Source: Lanius collurio
Lineage: Eukaryota; Chordata; Aves; Passeriformes; Laniidae
Reading direction: 5' to 3'
Assembly (NCBI GenBank): GCA_020086605.1
Contig: JACBWW010000017.1
Span: 17,652,443 to 17,716,442 of the forward strand
DNA: 64,000 nucleotides
Positions within the stretch are counted from its first letter, which is position 1, and every line of letters begins with the position of its first letter. Shown in pieces: positions 13,638 to 25,010 of the stretch. The translations under genes were made by a program, and so were the position numbers. The notes beneath the pieces were generated by a model. That model made no database searches. It saw only the letters and a program-made list of their open reading frames with translations, and had not been told where the DNA came from.

Positions 13638-16607
13638 TTATTGCGTCAATATTACAGTAATGTTTGTGGGGTTTGTAGGATTATTGATAAAAAGCATTAG
13701 ATAACATGGGAGCAGAACTGGATACCTTTAGAAACACACCTGCTCAGTGTTGAGACTCCACTGCCAATGTTCTCCTGTTTCCAAATTATAATTTGTCACT
13801 TCTTGTCCACTTAGCTGGTAATCCACTCAGTGTATACCACGCCAGTTCTGATTCACACTGAAGTTACTTTGCAGTCAAAGCACCCTAAAAAGTCAAATGT
13901 TTTAAAGAACTTCGCCTTCCATCAGTGCTGCAGCTCTTATCAAATACATTTATAATCTCATTTTTGAGATAAAGGTAGACAAGAACTTAAGCCACACAGA
14001 ACACAGGGTTACTCACAAAACTACAGGATTTTCTCCAGATGAAGTGTTTCTGATTTTAATGGCGGTGGTCAACTATAAAAGATTCAGGAGCACTGAAGAC
14101 CATCTCCTTGCCATCACAAAGTCAGAGCTGCTACCAAAACCTCCCTTCTTTCCACATGAAGAGTGATGGGAGGTGGGAAGAAAGAGGGTGATTGTCTTTG
14201 TGGATATCTTGCCTCTGGCATGGGAGAACAGCAGCTGTGAGCTCTTCTCAAAGCCTTCCTCATCTCTCTTAACAGAAAAGGGAAATTGGAAGCTAGAAGT
14301 TCATAAGCGTTCTATCTTAGCCCATTTCTGTCATCCTCAGATTAGAAATGCACAAAATGTATTGGGAGATACGATGCCTCTGTGAGACATTTCTTTGTAA
14401 ATCCATTAAGTGTTATAATTATGCGTGCAGATATACTGAAACTTAAAATGGGTGCAATTGTACTTAAAGTTTGGTCTTTACTCCTAAAATGGAAAGCAGC
14501 CATGGATTTATTTACCGTGACAAGAATAAAATAAATCTTGCATGCAGCGTAGTTTTAAGAGGAAAAGAAGAATAATTTGATATATAACCATGCATTAAGG
14601 ATCCTGATTTGGCAGGGTTTCCATTGTTTTTTCTTTGGGAAATGTTTCTTATCAAGATGGCTATCTGGGATCTTTCTCATCTTTTCTGCTCCTTGGAATT
14701 TTTTCTTAGAGAAAATGTTTTAAAATTCTAGATATAGTCACAATTTTTTTCTTTGCCTTTTCAGACTCAGACATGCCCTACGTTCTGTGCTTCCCAACAC
14801 AGACTGCCAGGCAGCTGGGGGAAAAAACATTCTTTATAAATTGAAGCTCTTATTTCTTTTTTTCTTTACTCCCTTGTCCAGTCATCCAGATTAATTTTTG
14901 ATTGAGAACATAATTCAGAGCATTTATTGCTTTCCCTCAGGCCAGAGGACATCTATTTTTTAAAGGAAAATCTTCATAAGTAATACTTTGCTTAAATAAA
15001 TGTGCTTCAGAAGCTGAGTTGTTACAAACCTTTTCCACCCAGGCAGCTGGCAAATGAACAGCCTCATGGAAAGGGCCTCATGGAAAGGGCCTCATTGCTG
15101 GCACACAAAGCCAGGGCAGCAGCTGTTTTGCCCAGGTAGCTGTGGTGGGATGGTTTTCTCAGGCGTGACACAAACACAGCCACTCGCCTGCATGTCCATG
15201 GCAGTGCTGCTAATCCTTGCTACCATCCTGACCCACAGTGCCCGTGTGCTGGTGTGCCATGGCCAGGCATGGCAGGGACACCTCGCAGTACACGGGTGGC
15301 TTCACAGCACACGTGCTGCAAGAGCTGTTCCTGCCCCTCCACTCCCACCAGCAAACATCACACCCATGTAAATGACAAATGTGCTGAGGGGAATGAGATG
15401 CAATAAAGAATAAGAGAGAGGGAGGAGGCAAAAGAGAAACACCCTCCCTTGTGCTGACATGTCATCACTGGCACATCTGCTTTATGTCTGAGTGCTGCTA
15501 ATGATCTCTCTGAAACCCCACTGCAAGAGAATTAGGGCTGATAAATCACAAGGAGGTTTCTTAGGTTTTAGGATCCCAGATGCTATAGTAGAAAAAAGCA
15601 AGCAAAAAGAAAAGAATGGATGCTTTATCTCACCTAAAATCTGCAGAATGCTGTCACAAAAAAAAGTTAACTTAAAAAAAATAGTAGAATGCCATAAAAC
15701 ACAAAAAGGGCAAAGTTTTTTTCCACTTTTGTCTGGATTCCAACTCATACACAAGACATTCTTCATTATTGTCTTTTTGGGGGCAGGGGGGAAGGAAAAA
15801 TTTTAAAAAGGAGCCTGGTCTTCCTGGTCTTTAGGAGTTGTGTGTATATATACATGTTCTTGACTGATGAACTTTTATGCACACATGAGCTTTTTCATCC
15901 AATAAAAAGTCATTTTAAAAAACCAAACCATAAGTTATAGGATGATTTCATTGCAAAGGTTAGGGGAAAGTCAGAATTGTTTGCTAATGTTTATTCTTTC
16001 CCTCTCTAGGACATAGCTGATTACAAGGCAGGGGCTTTTCCAGTTGTGTTTGTACACACTGTCTCCCACATCTTCACACAGTGGTAGATGGCAGATTACA
16101 CACTGTTTATAAAGCTAAAGCTGGACAAATTATCTGCAACAGATAGCCTGATTAGCCTGAGCCTCCACCTTGCTCACAAATTTTATGGTAGTGGATCCTG
16201 GTGTTTCAGATTAGTTTGCTACTGAGATGTGTCAAAGCAAGGGACAGACTGGAGGAGCTGGGTGTCAACTGCACCACTGAGGAGCTGTGGCAGCTCCATG
16301 CTTTTCAGAGACCCTGGAGGAACTGACTGAGAAATTTACAAACACTGAGCAGCAAGCTGATGCACCACAAAGAAGCCACTAATATTAATGAAAGGTCAGT
16401 TTTCTCAAGACTGGTAAACATTACCCAGAGTTGGTGTCTGGAGTTTGTCTTCTTCCAAAGGGTTCTGAAAAAACAACTTCCAGATCATCAAGGTCTGTTG
16501 TTTAAACCAAAATAGAGGGCAGGCTCCTGCAGGAAACTGGTGCTGCAGGTCTGCTGTCCTTCAGTGATCAACAGCTTCCTGTGTTTCCTTCATTAAAAGT
16601 CATGCAT
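13638..16607. other. Intergenic DNA with a short tandem repeat
   Basis: No gene recognised. A 14-bp unit (GCCTCATGGAAAGG) is repeated twice plus a half copy at 15,061-15,095, at the edge of a locally GC-richer stretch (about 15,040-15,370). A 105-codon open frame (15,054-15,371) covers that stretch but has no recognisable homology. Other sequence is AT-rich and unremarkable. Confidence 0.6.
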
Positions 16608-16637
16608 ATGATGGTGATGATGATGATGATGATGATG
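16608..16637 (+). repeat. Trinucleotide microsatellite (ATG)n
   Basis: Ten consecutive ATG-type triplets with one interruption (GTG at 16,614). Simple repeat in non-coding DNA. Confidence 0.9.
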
Positions 16638-18003
16638 ATAGTAGAACTGGGGAAAATGGCAGTGGATGGTTTCAGTAATCACAGGTGCCAGTCCTTAAAA
16701 AAACACTGCAGTGCTGATGTCAACTGATGTCCTCATTAGCATTCCCTGTGCAAGACATCTCAGTGCTGGCACTGACCTTACATCACGAAGAGCATGGCTG
16801 TCAGAGTACGAAGCCCTACAGGTGCATGCTTTGCTTTGCATCCTTTTTTATCTGAGTGAATTTCAGACAGTCTGGCAACTGCCCCTTCCTTTGGACTATG
16901 GGGGCTGCTGAAAGCTTCTAACCCAACCTATTGGCTTGTAACTGTTGCTCTCCCTTCTAAATGGAGGGATACCATGTCCTGTGAGACAGAATTAGCCTGT
17001 GCTCTTGCTGGTGCTAATGTAAATATAAGAGGACAAGAATTTGCTTTACTATTGATGAATCCACTCAGGCAGAACAGGACATGAATTTTAATAAGACTAT
17101 TTCCCATTGTACTGAAACACCTTGCTGTTTGCATGAAAATAAAAGACAGAAATAGTTGCCTAAGGGTCCTTTTGGTCGTCTACCCTCCCTGAAGGGGGAT
17201 TCTAAAATGCTTCTTGTGCAAGGACTGGGGGTTAAATATAAGTGAGAGGGTTGTCCAGTAAAGAAAAACAGGGGGTGAAGTGCAGCTCTGGAGAAGCTGT
17301 TTCCCAGCAGTCATGCCTGTTGTGCCACACTGTAGCTGTCTTTCTTAACAGTCAAGGCATGACTGGAAATAAAAAAAAATACAGGCAAGAAGGGAAAAAA
17401 ATAAGTGCATAGAAAGGAAGTGACTGGTGGCTGGACTACTAGAAAGTACCTTACCATCATCTCCACAGTTGTAGTCACTCTTGTTAGCTGGGAAGGAGAA
17501 CTCAGAAAGCAACTACCTTGCATGTGCCCAAAACTAAAGACTTAGAAGGCTCCCAGACTCTCTGTAATTCTGTGATTCATGACTAGAGATTTGTCTCCAA
17601 TGCAGTGCTCCTTCTAACATGCAAGTTTTCAGAGAGAAAAAGCTGGGGATGAGGAGCACTTGACCAGGCTGGCTAGAGCCAGCATCACTGGGTCTCAGAC
17701 GGATGCCCACATACATCTGTACAGCACCAGACAGTACTCAGTTACTTCTTTTGCAAGAATCAAATCAAAGACATTGGTATCCAGTGCAAAAATCCCATCC
17801 AACTCATCTAAATGCAGACAACAAGGGGGCCCCACTGGTTTATCATCTTAGTACCCTTCAGCTTAATTCAACAGTGCATGGTTTTCCTGGAACTGTCTGG
17901 CTGTTCCCTTAACAATTCTCTTCAACACTTCCACAGGTCTGGGTACAAAGACTGGAATTTTCTCATTCTTTTTCCCCACAATGCTGGGACATCCAGAACA
18001 GCC
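16638..18003. other. Intergenic DNA, no gene recognised
   Basis: Short open frames only. A fragment near 17,555-17,575 resembles the terminal repeat text of CR1 but is too short to call. Sequence between 17,640 and 18,003, just upstream of the CR1 element, does not resemble CR1. Confidence 0.55.
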
Positions 18004-19064
18004 CACGGACTATTGCAAAGCATTTGATACTGTCCTATATAACATCCTTATCTTTAAAATGGAGAGATGTAAAATTTATGGGTGGACTGCTCAGTGGATA
18101 AGGAATTGCGTGGATACTCACACTCAGAGAGTTGCACTCAAATAGTTGTAATGTCCAGATGGAGACCAGTGATGAGTGGTGTCCCTTAGGGGGCTGTATG
18201 GGACCAATATTATTTAACATCTTTATTGGGGATATTGAGTGCGCCCACAGTGAATTTGTGGATGACACCAAGCTGACTGGTTGCAGCTGATAATCTGAAT
18301 GGAATGAATGACATCCAGGCAGACCTTCACAGGCTTTAGAATTGAGCCTATGTGAGCCTCATGAAGATCAACAAGGTCAGGTCGGGGCAATCCCAAACAT
18401 GGACGCAGGCTGGGCAACGACTGAATTGATAGCAGCCCTGCACAGGATATCTTAGGGGTATCTGTGGATGAAAAACTGAGTATGAGCTGGCAGTATACTC
18501 AGGCAGACCAATTACACCCTGAGCTGCATCAATAGAAGCATGCCCAGCAGATTGAGAGAGCTGATTCTTCCCCTCTGCTCTGCTCTGGGTCCCCCAGCAC
18601 AGGAAAGACATGGGTTTGCTGGAACAGGTCCAGAGGAGGGCTACAAAGATGATCAGGGTGCTGGAACACCTCTGTTATGAAGACAGACTGAGAGAGTTGG
18701 GGTTGTTTAGCCAAGCTCCAGGGAGATCTTATAGTGGCCTTTCAGTACTTAAAGGGGTCCCTGGGGAAAGATGGGGACTGACTCTGAATCAAGGAGTGCA
18801 GGGATAGGTTGAGGGTGGAAATGGTTTTTAACTGAAAGAGAATAGATTTTGTTTATATGACAGGAGGACATTCTTTACTGTGAGGGTGGTGGGACACTGG
18901 AACCAGTTGGCCAGAGAAGTTGTGGCTGGAGGTGTTCAAGGCCAGGTTGGATGGGGCTTTAAGCAACCTGATCTAGCAAAAAGTGTCCCTGTCCATGGTA
19001 GGGCAGTTAGAACTAGATGATCTTTAAGGTTCCTTCCAACCAAACCATTCTAGGATTCCATAAA
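18004..19064 (+). mobile_element. CR1 LINE, 5'-truncated, RT part plus 3' end
   Basis: CR1 is the dominant non-LTR retrotransposon of birds. The left part (about 18,004-18,600) retains pieces of the ORF2 reverse transcriptase, including frame-visible text EFVDDTKL near 18,250-18,277, corresponding to the catalytic F-x-DD box (usually FADDTKL). The right part has the typical 3' region: the 'gaacaggtccagaggaggg' segment, 'gagggtggtgggacactgg', and a terminal stretch ending near 'caaaccattctaggattcc'. The reading frame is broken by many stops and indels, so the copy is dead. The 5' truncation is typical of target-primed reverse transcription. Confidence 0.93.
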
Positions 19065-22000
19065 ATGGTGGGCTGTGATATCTCCCAGTGTAAGGCTATA
19101 GCAAACTACTGGAGTGTGACCCACAAATACAGACTGGATGCAAGCCCCTATGTGGACAGGGTGGCTTTTGTGTGAAGTGACTGCAGATCAGCCCAGTTAT
19201 CCTGGTTATTCTCAGGAGAGTACAAAGCAGCTGGAAAAACACCAAAATAATTCTCAACTCTGATACCACTACACTTAGTAAGAGGAGAAAAACTACACCT
19301 CTGCTCATTAATAGTATTTTAAAGACATGATACGATGAAACTTAGAGCTGCATTTTAGTAATTTCATTAGTCTAAAGAGATTGCAGAGAAACAGACTCTT
19401 TCTAGTGAGACAAGTCTGCTGAAGTTGGCTATTAACATGATATCCTAAATATCTGCTACAAAGGTCCTGCTCTCTTCATAAAGAGTCAAGAAACCATGTG
19501 ATAGAGAAGACCTGCAAGGTCACCTAGTCCATCTCCTTGACACTCTTTGTTGTTTTGTTCTTCCCTGGTTTCCCATGTCTTATTCTAAACTTGTCCTTAT
19601 TTCCTTCCTCCCTATCAGCCATATGAATCTCTTCTAAAATAACTGCCTTCCTCCTCAGTATCAGACCAGATAATAGAGTACATATTTCATGTCTTTCTCC
19701 TGTAGAACCTGAAATTAGTCTGTTTCCATTAAGAGCTCAATTGCAGCTGAAAAATCACAGTTTTCATCACTCTTCTTTTTTGCTTTTTCTGTTCACTTTG
19801 CTTCTATCAGCTGTGGTCAACAGTCCCCCTCTCCCTTACCTGCTCACCTGTGAAATTTTTCTTGCATTTAGTTACACTTTTTAAAATCATCTCTTTAATG
19901 ATTAGTGAATATTTGGATCTGCACCTGATTTAATTTTCAAGAAAATTAGCAGTGATGGAATTTTTGGGCCAAGATAATGTGTTTTCATTTGTTCTTAGTC
20001 AGAATCCTGCTCTTTCTTGCTTGAAAGGTTCCTTAACTTGTTGCATTTAAAATTCCCTTGAATTCACTCGCTCTTTCCTTGTTCCCTCTGATGAACACTT
20101 AATCTACTTGTAACACTTCCATCCTTATTTTTTTTCACTCCTGGTTGTTGGCTGCTTGGCAAGGCTATCCTGGCATTTTCTAGAGGAGTTGACCTCAGGG
20201 TAACAAGTGCTAGCTACCACTGAAAACAAATGACCAGTCACAAGTACTGCTCAGGTACTAACAACTCTTTTCTTTTACCTTATCTGCTTAATTATGCTCC
20301 TTTAAAATGTTACTGGAAAACACGTCAGTTTTTCAATAGATTTCATTGTACTGTAGCACAAATATATATGTACATATCTGTAAAATGTAGTATCCTTCCT
20401 GGCACTAAGGACTTTCGAGCTGCTGCCACTCTTAATACTGCCCTTTACTAGAATGCTTTTGGATTACTATGAAGCTGGCCATCACTGCAGAGTTATATTC
20501 CAATTAACTTCTTCTGCCCCAACTTGCTTGAGAAAACAATCCATGAGAATTTCCAGGGAGCAATACATCCTTCAGAGAACAGGCTCCCATCACTTTCTGT
20601 CAAAGAGCTTCTAGATCAATAGCTGAAACAAAGTCTGTTGACTTTATCAAGACAAGATGCAATGACTTCACTCAAATGAAATGTTCTGATAAGGCCACTT
20701 TTGAATTCCCAAAACTCAGCTTCGGGGATTGCTTAGTATATGAGGGAGTATGAATTCTAACTTTTCATTCCAACTGAGATGGAAACAAATTCAGATGGTG
20801 GGTATTCTTCCCCCCCAGAACAGAACTTCAGCATTTCAACCAGCTCACAGCAGATTCCCATTTAGATTGTGTGGATTTCCTGTCTGCTCTATAACCTTCT
20901 CCAGGAGTTTGAGGCTAAAACTTTCTGCTTCCCTCCTCAGCAGATCAACTGATTAAAACATTATCTGATCCTTAGTAACCTAGGGCTATAATTTAGAAAA
21001 AAACATAATTTCCCTCTGCCCTTTATTTTTGTTTGCCCAAGGGAGCGTAGAAAAAGCAAATATTATCCACAAGCATTTTTTTGGTTTTCAGAGGCCACAT
21101 GCAAACAGTTCCCTCCGTCCTTGGGGCTGCAACCCCTTGCCCTATAGCTCTCTGTGTTATCTCATATATCCTTCCTCTTGTTATTTGTTGTGTATCTTCC
21201 AAAATAAACACAACTGCAGAACCACAGGATAACTTCAGATTGCAAGGCTTAGCATCAAAAACTCCATTGGCTTTAGGCTGGAGGCAATACGGCTGCACAC
21301 AGGGATTTGAATCAAACCTCTCTAAAAGGCTGCTATTTTTTCCTTTCCCCCGCAAATACTAAAACAATGTTCACAACAACACCTTCATGCTTTTCAAGAA
21401 GCAGGAACCCCTTGGTTTCATGTTCTGATGAACAGAGAATGTTCCTGTGGTGATTTTTAGTGGAAAAAATGTATCCTATAAAGACACTATGAAAGAACAT
21501 TCTGGAGGATGTGGGATGGTTATTGGTATAGTCAAGAGTGCAAAATCCTGTTCTGTTGGGATTCATTTATGTTTCTCAGATGGGAATGTGGGGAACTGGA
21601 ATTTCAGTTCAGATTGTTTTAGTGTATATTAATATGTGGTTGTGCATTGCACGGGATGGCATAACCCATATGCTCACTGCCCAAGCACCCAGCAGGAAAG
21701 ACATAAATGGCTTCACATCATTGCAGAACTGTTGCTCAGTTCCTAAATAGCCTCTTCAAATCAAGTGAAGTATCAGTTCCCCAGACTCTACAGGAGAAAG
21801 AAACTGCACATGAACTCTGGAAAATCAGCAGGAGGACAGTCTATTTTAGGAGCAGAGCTTCAGCTAGTAAACTCTGAAGATTCGTTGTTTCAAACATGAA
21901 TCAGGAATATATGGAAATCAGTACCATTTGCACAAATGTGAGCCAGGACTCACAGAGCAATCTGTGTGTTCTGCATGATAATGCATTTTCTTACCTTCGG

Positions 22001-23499
22001 GGAAATCTGAGACACTTTGGGCAGACACGTGTTCATTCTGCCTGAGCTCTGAGCTGGCAGGAGAGGAGCCAGCTGCTGTGTGGAAGCTGTGCCATCACAG
22101 TGGTGTGGCACTGTGACAAACCTAACACTGCCTCTCAGCACCTGGTCTGTGTCACAGTCCCTTACGGTTCACTGTAAGGTTCCATGATTCCAGCCAAACA
22201 TGGGAAATGGATACAACTTCTTTGCAAGGTCATCAAATAAATGAGCATCACACGTTGCTGGATTAATCATATGCCCAATATTAAGTTAGGAAGAGAAAAA
22301 AAAAAGGACATAGTATTTTTAAATAAAAATTTTGTCTCTTCTAGGCAATTCTTTCGACTCATCTCCTCTCAACATGCCTCTCAAGGTTTAGTCCTACTTG
22401 CTCTCGAACCACCCATACAGTCTTCCCACAAAAGCAAATATACCTTGGTGTTACAATGTAAAATGTAAAATGTAAGCAGGAGAGAAAACTTTCTGTGGCT
22501 GTAAGAAATTCATATTTCTTTCAAGGGAGGCTCTTAAGATTCCCTATTTGATACTATGACAGTTGTGAAATAGAGAACAAAAACAGAATTGAACTAAATG
22601 TTTTCTCTGATTTACTATGTCTTCACTTGACAGTATAATTCATGGCAGGTAGATTATATGATTTTTTTCACACAAAATTAATCTCAGTTACAGAAAGTCT
22701 GCGGTTCTCCCCTCCAGCTGACACTGTCTTCTGCTAGGATTGGGACAGCTTTAGGCAGAATGCGCCAGTCAGGGCTTTCTTGGCACAGCTGAAAGTAAAG
22801 ACTCTGCAGAACTGTCTAAAATATCAATATCAAGGAATATGGGGTCTAATTTCTGCCTGTTTAGGATACTTTATGAATTCTCTTTGAGAAAAAAAAAATC
22901 ATTAATTCTTCAATTTAAATATTATGTTTAAAATACAATACATCATCTTTGGCCACAAATCAGGCTGACAGCTGTAGCCAGCTGACCAGGACTGCTGGGT
23001 CTCTCAAGTGACTCTCAAAGGTGAACATAATGTCCAGGAAGTCAGAATTTTCTAATTCTGGACCAAATACAGTTTGACCAGGATGGCAGCATAAATGACC
23101 CCAACCTCCATTTCATACCGTGGTTGCTTTAATCAGCTCTGGAGACAGAACTAGAAGAGGAACAGGGCCTCTGTCAGCGACTGTAAACAGCACTTCTGAG
23201 CCACTTCACTGTCTCAAGGGTATTTCAGATAGTGCTGTGTAATCACAGTCAAGCAGCAGAATTGAGAGGAACTGACATAATATTCAAGTATTTGTTTCCA
23301 CTCCAAATAAGACACAGATAAATACATGGATTTTTTTTAAAAAAAGTAAATTAAAATATTTGGAATGATATCTTGAGGCTTCACACAAACCAGAACAAAG
23401 CACTTTTTCTGTTTGTTTTGAGAATAGAAATAAAAAATGCAAAAAGTTTGGAGTGAGATATAAAAATGAAGAGGGAAAAAAAGCCAGAGAAGTGTGTCC
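19065..23499. other. Intergenic DNA, possible tiny CR1 remnant
   Basis: No gene recognised. Around 19,490-19,545 the text 'aaggtcacctagtccatctc' resembles the antisense 3' end of an old CR1-type element, but it is short. Open frames up to about 110 codons (21,023-21,355, minus) have no recognised homology. A triple ATGTAAA repeat occurs near 22,455-22,472. Confidence 0.5.
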
Positions 23500-23961
23500 C
23501 CAATGTCAGAAGGACATGGAACAAGTTGGAACAAGTCCAGAGGAGGACCACGAAGTCGATAAGAAAACAGGATGAGAAAATTGGAGCTGTTCAGTCTGGA
23601 GAAGAGAAGGTTAAGTGGAGACATCATAGCAGCCCTCCAGTATCTGAAGGGGCCCTACAGGGAAGTTGGAGAGGGACTCTTCATTCGGAACAGTAGTAGT
23701 AGGACAAGGAGTAATGGGTAGAAAATGCAAAGAGGGAAAATTTAGGTTAGGTATTAGGATATTCTTTTAGATATTCTTTACTGTGAGGGTGGTGAGATAC
23801 TGGAACATGTTTCCCAGGAAGGTTGTGAGTGTCCCATCCCTTGCAGTGTTTAAAACCATGTTGGATAAGGTCTTGAGCAACCAGGTCTGGTGAGAGGTGT
23901 CCCAGCCCGAAGCAGGGAGATTGGGATTAGAGAATCTTTAAGGGCTATTTCAACCCCTTAA
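23500..23961 (+). mobile_element. CR1 LINE 3' fragment
   Basis: Contains the ordered blocks of the CR1 3' region: 'caagtccagaggagg', then 'tggagaagagaaggtt', then 'cagccctccagtatctgaag', then 'actgtgagggtggtgagata', then the 'catgttggataaggtcttga' block and a terminal 'aatctttaagggctatttca'. Diverged but collinear. The element is 5'-truncated and non-coding. It is followed within about 30 bp by a second CR1 3' end of a different subtype. Confidence 0.88.
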
Positions 23962-23989
23962 CAGCCGACCTCCCTTTTAGGGAGGGAGT

Positions 23990-24153
23990 GGAGTCACCAT
24001 GCCTGGAAGTGCTTAGGAAGTGTCTGGATCTGGCGCTGAGTACTGTGGTTTAGTTGTTTAGGGGTTCCTGTGGTAGTGCCAGGTTGACACCTGGATTTCA
24101 TGATCTCAAACGTCTCTCCCAACCTTGACAATTTTACAATGCTGTGAGGATTC
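23990..24153 (+). mobile_element. Second CR1 3' fragment, different subfamily
   Basis: The stretch with 'ggagtcaccatgcctggaag', 'ctggatctggcgctgagtac' and 'catgatctcaaacgtctctc' matches the 3' portion of a CR1 subtype distinct from the copy just upstream (that one has the 'gaccaggtctg' style ending). It ends in 'gattctacaat'-type text. Either two independent insertions or a composite; the proximal junction is at about 23,962-23,989. Confidence 0.75.
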
Positions 24154-24223
24154 TACAATAAGTCAAAAAGTAAGTTTTAAATGGACTCAATGACACAAAA
24201 GAATTTGCTTTTATCGTTAAACT

Positions 24224-24614
24224 NNNNNNNNNNNNNNNNNNNNNNNNNNNNNNNNNNNNNNNNNNNNNNNNNNNNNNNNNNNNNNNNNNNNNNNNNNNNN
24301 NNNNNNNNNNNNNNNNNNNNNNNNNNNNNNNNNNNNNNNNNNNNNNNNNNNNNNNNNNNNNNNNNNNNNNNNNNNNNNNNNNNNNNNNNNNNNNNNNNNN
24401 NNNNNNNNNNNNNNNNNNNNNNNNNNNNNNNNNNNNNNNNNNNNNNNNNNNNNNNNNNNNNNNNNNNNNNNNNNNNNNNNNNNNNNNNNNNNNNNNNNNN
24501 NNNNNNNNNNNNNNNNNNNNNNNNNNNNNNNNNNNNNNNNNNNNNNNNNNNNNNNNNNNNNNNNNNNNNNNNNNNNNNNNNNNNNNNNNNNNNNNNNNNN
24601 NNNNNNNNNNNNNN
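24224..24614. other. Assembly gap (391 N)
   Basis: A run of N. Open frames crossing it are artefacts. It sits between CR1 sequence (ending about 24,153) and further degenerate LINE-like sequence (from about 24,690), so an unresolved repeat is the likely cause. Confidence 0.99.
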
Positions 24615-24689
24615 GGGAGGGTGAGAGTCTCCCATTTGTTAGAGATCACAGCAGTGTCAGCTATAAAAACTCTAGATGCACTGAAAGCA

Positions 24690-25010
24690 AACAGAGCCTG
24701 AAGTCCAGATAATGTAAGGTTTTAGGAAAGGCACATCTGCAATCCTTTCACTGGCATTTTCTAGACGATCACAAGAGTCAAGAAGAGATTCCTGGAGATT
24801 AAGAAGTAGCAGATTTGAATCTCACATTTTAAAGAGGGCAAAGGACAGGAAACTATAAACTAGCAAATGGAACATTGTTTGTATATAAACCTGGGCACTG
24901 CTTAAGTGATTTGGCTAAAGAACACCTGGAAAGGTTCACGCTGATTAAGGAAACTAGAATGGTTTATAATTCATTAAGTTGTTTGAGGTCTTCAGAGATA
25001 CTACTGCCAT
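24690..25010 (+). mobile_element. Degenerate CR1-like LINE, RT region
   Basis: Text such as 'aaggacaggaaactataaac', 'aagaacacctggaaaggttc' and 'acgctgattaaggaaactag' resembles the part of CR1 ORF2 upstream of the catalytic box in old CR1 subfamilies. It is heavily mutated with indels and has no usable frame. The assignment rests on remembered consensus similarity and needs a repeat-library search. Confidence 0.5.

Noticed and set aside
16230..16325. Short frame with plausible protein-like text (leucine/glutamate rich)
   Set aside because: Under 35 codons, no family match, no splice-site support, interrupted by stops soon after.
24134..24649. Open frames of 147-171 codons across the first gap
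   Set aside because: Almost entirely N; only a few real codons at either end.
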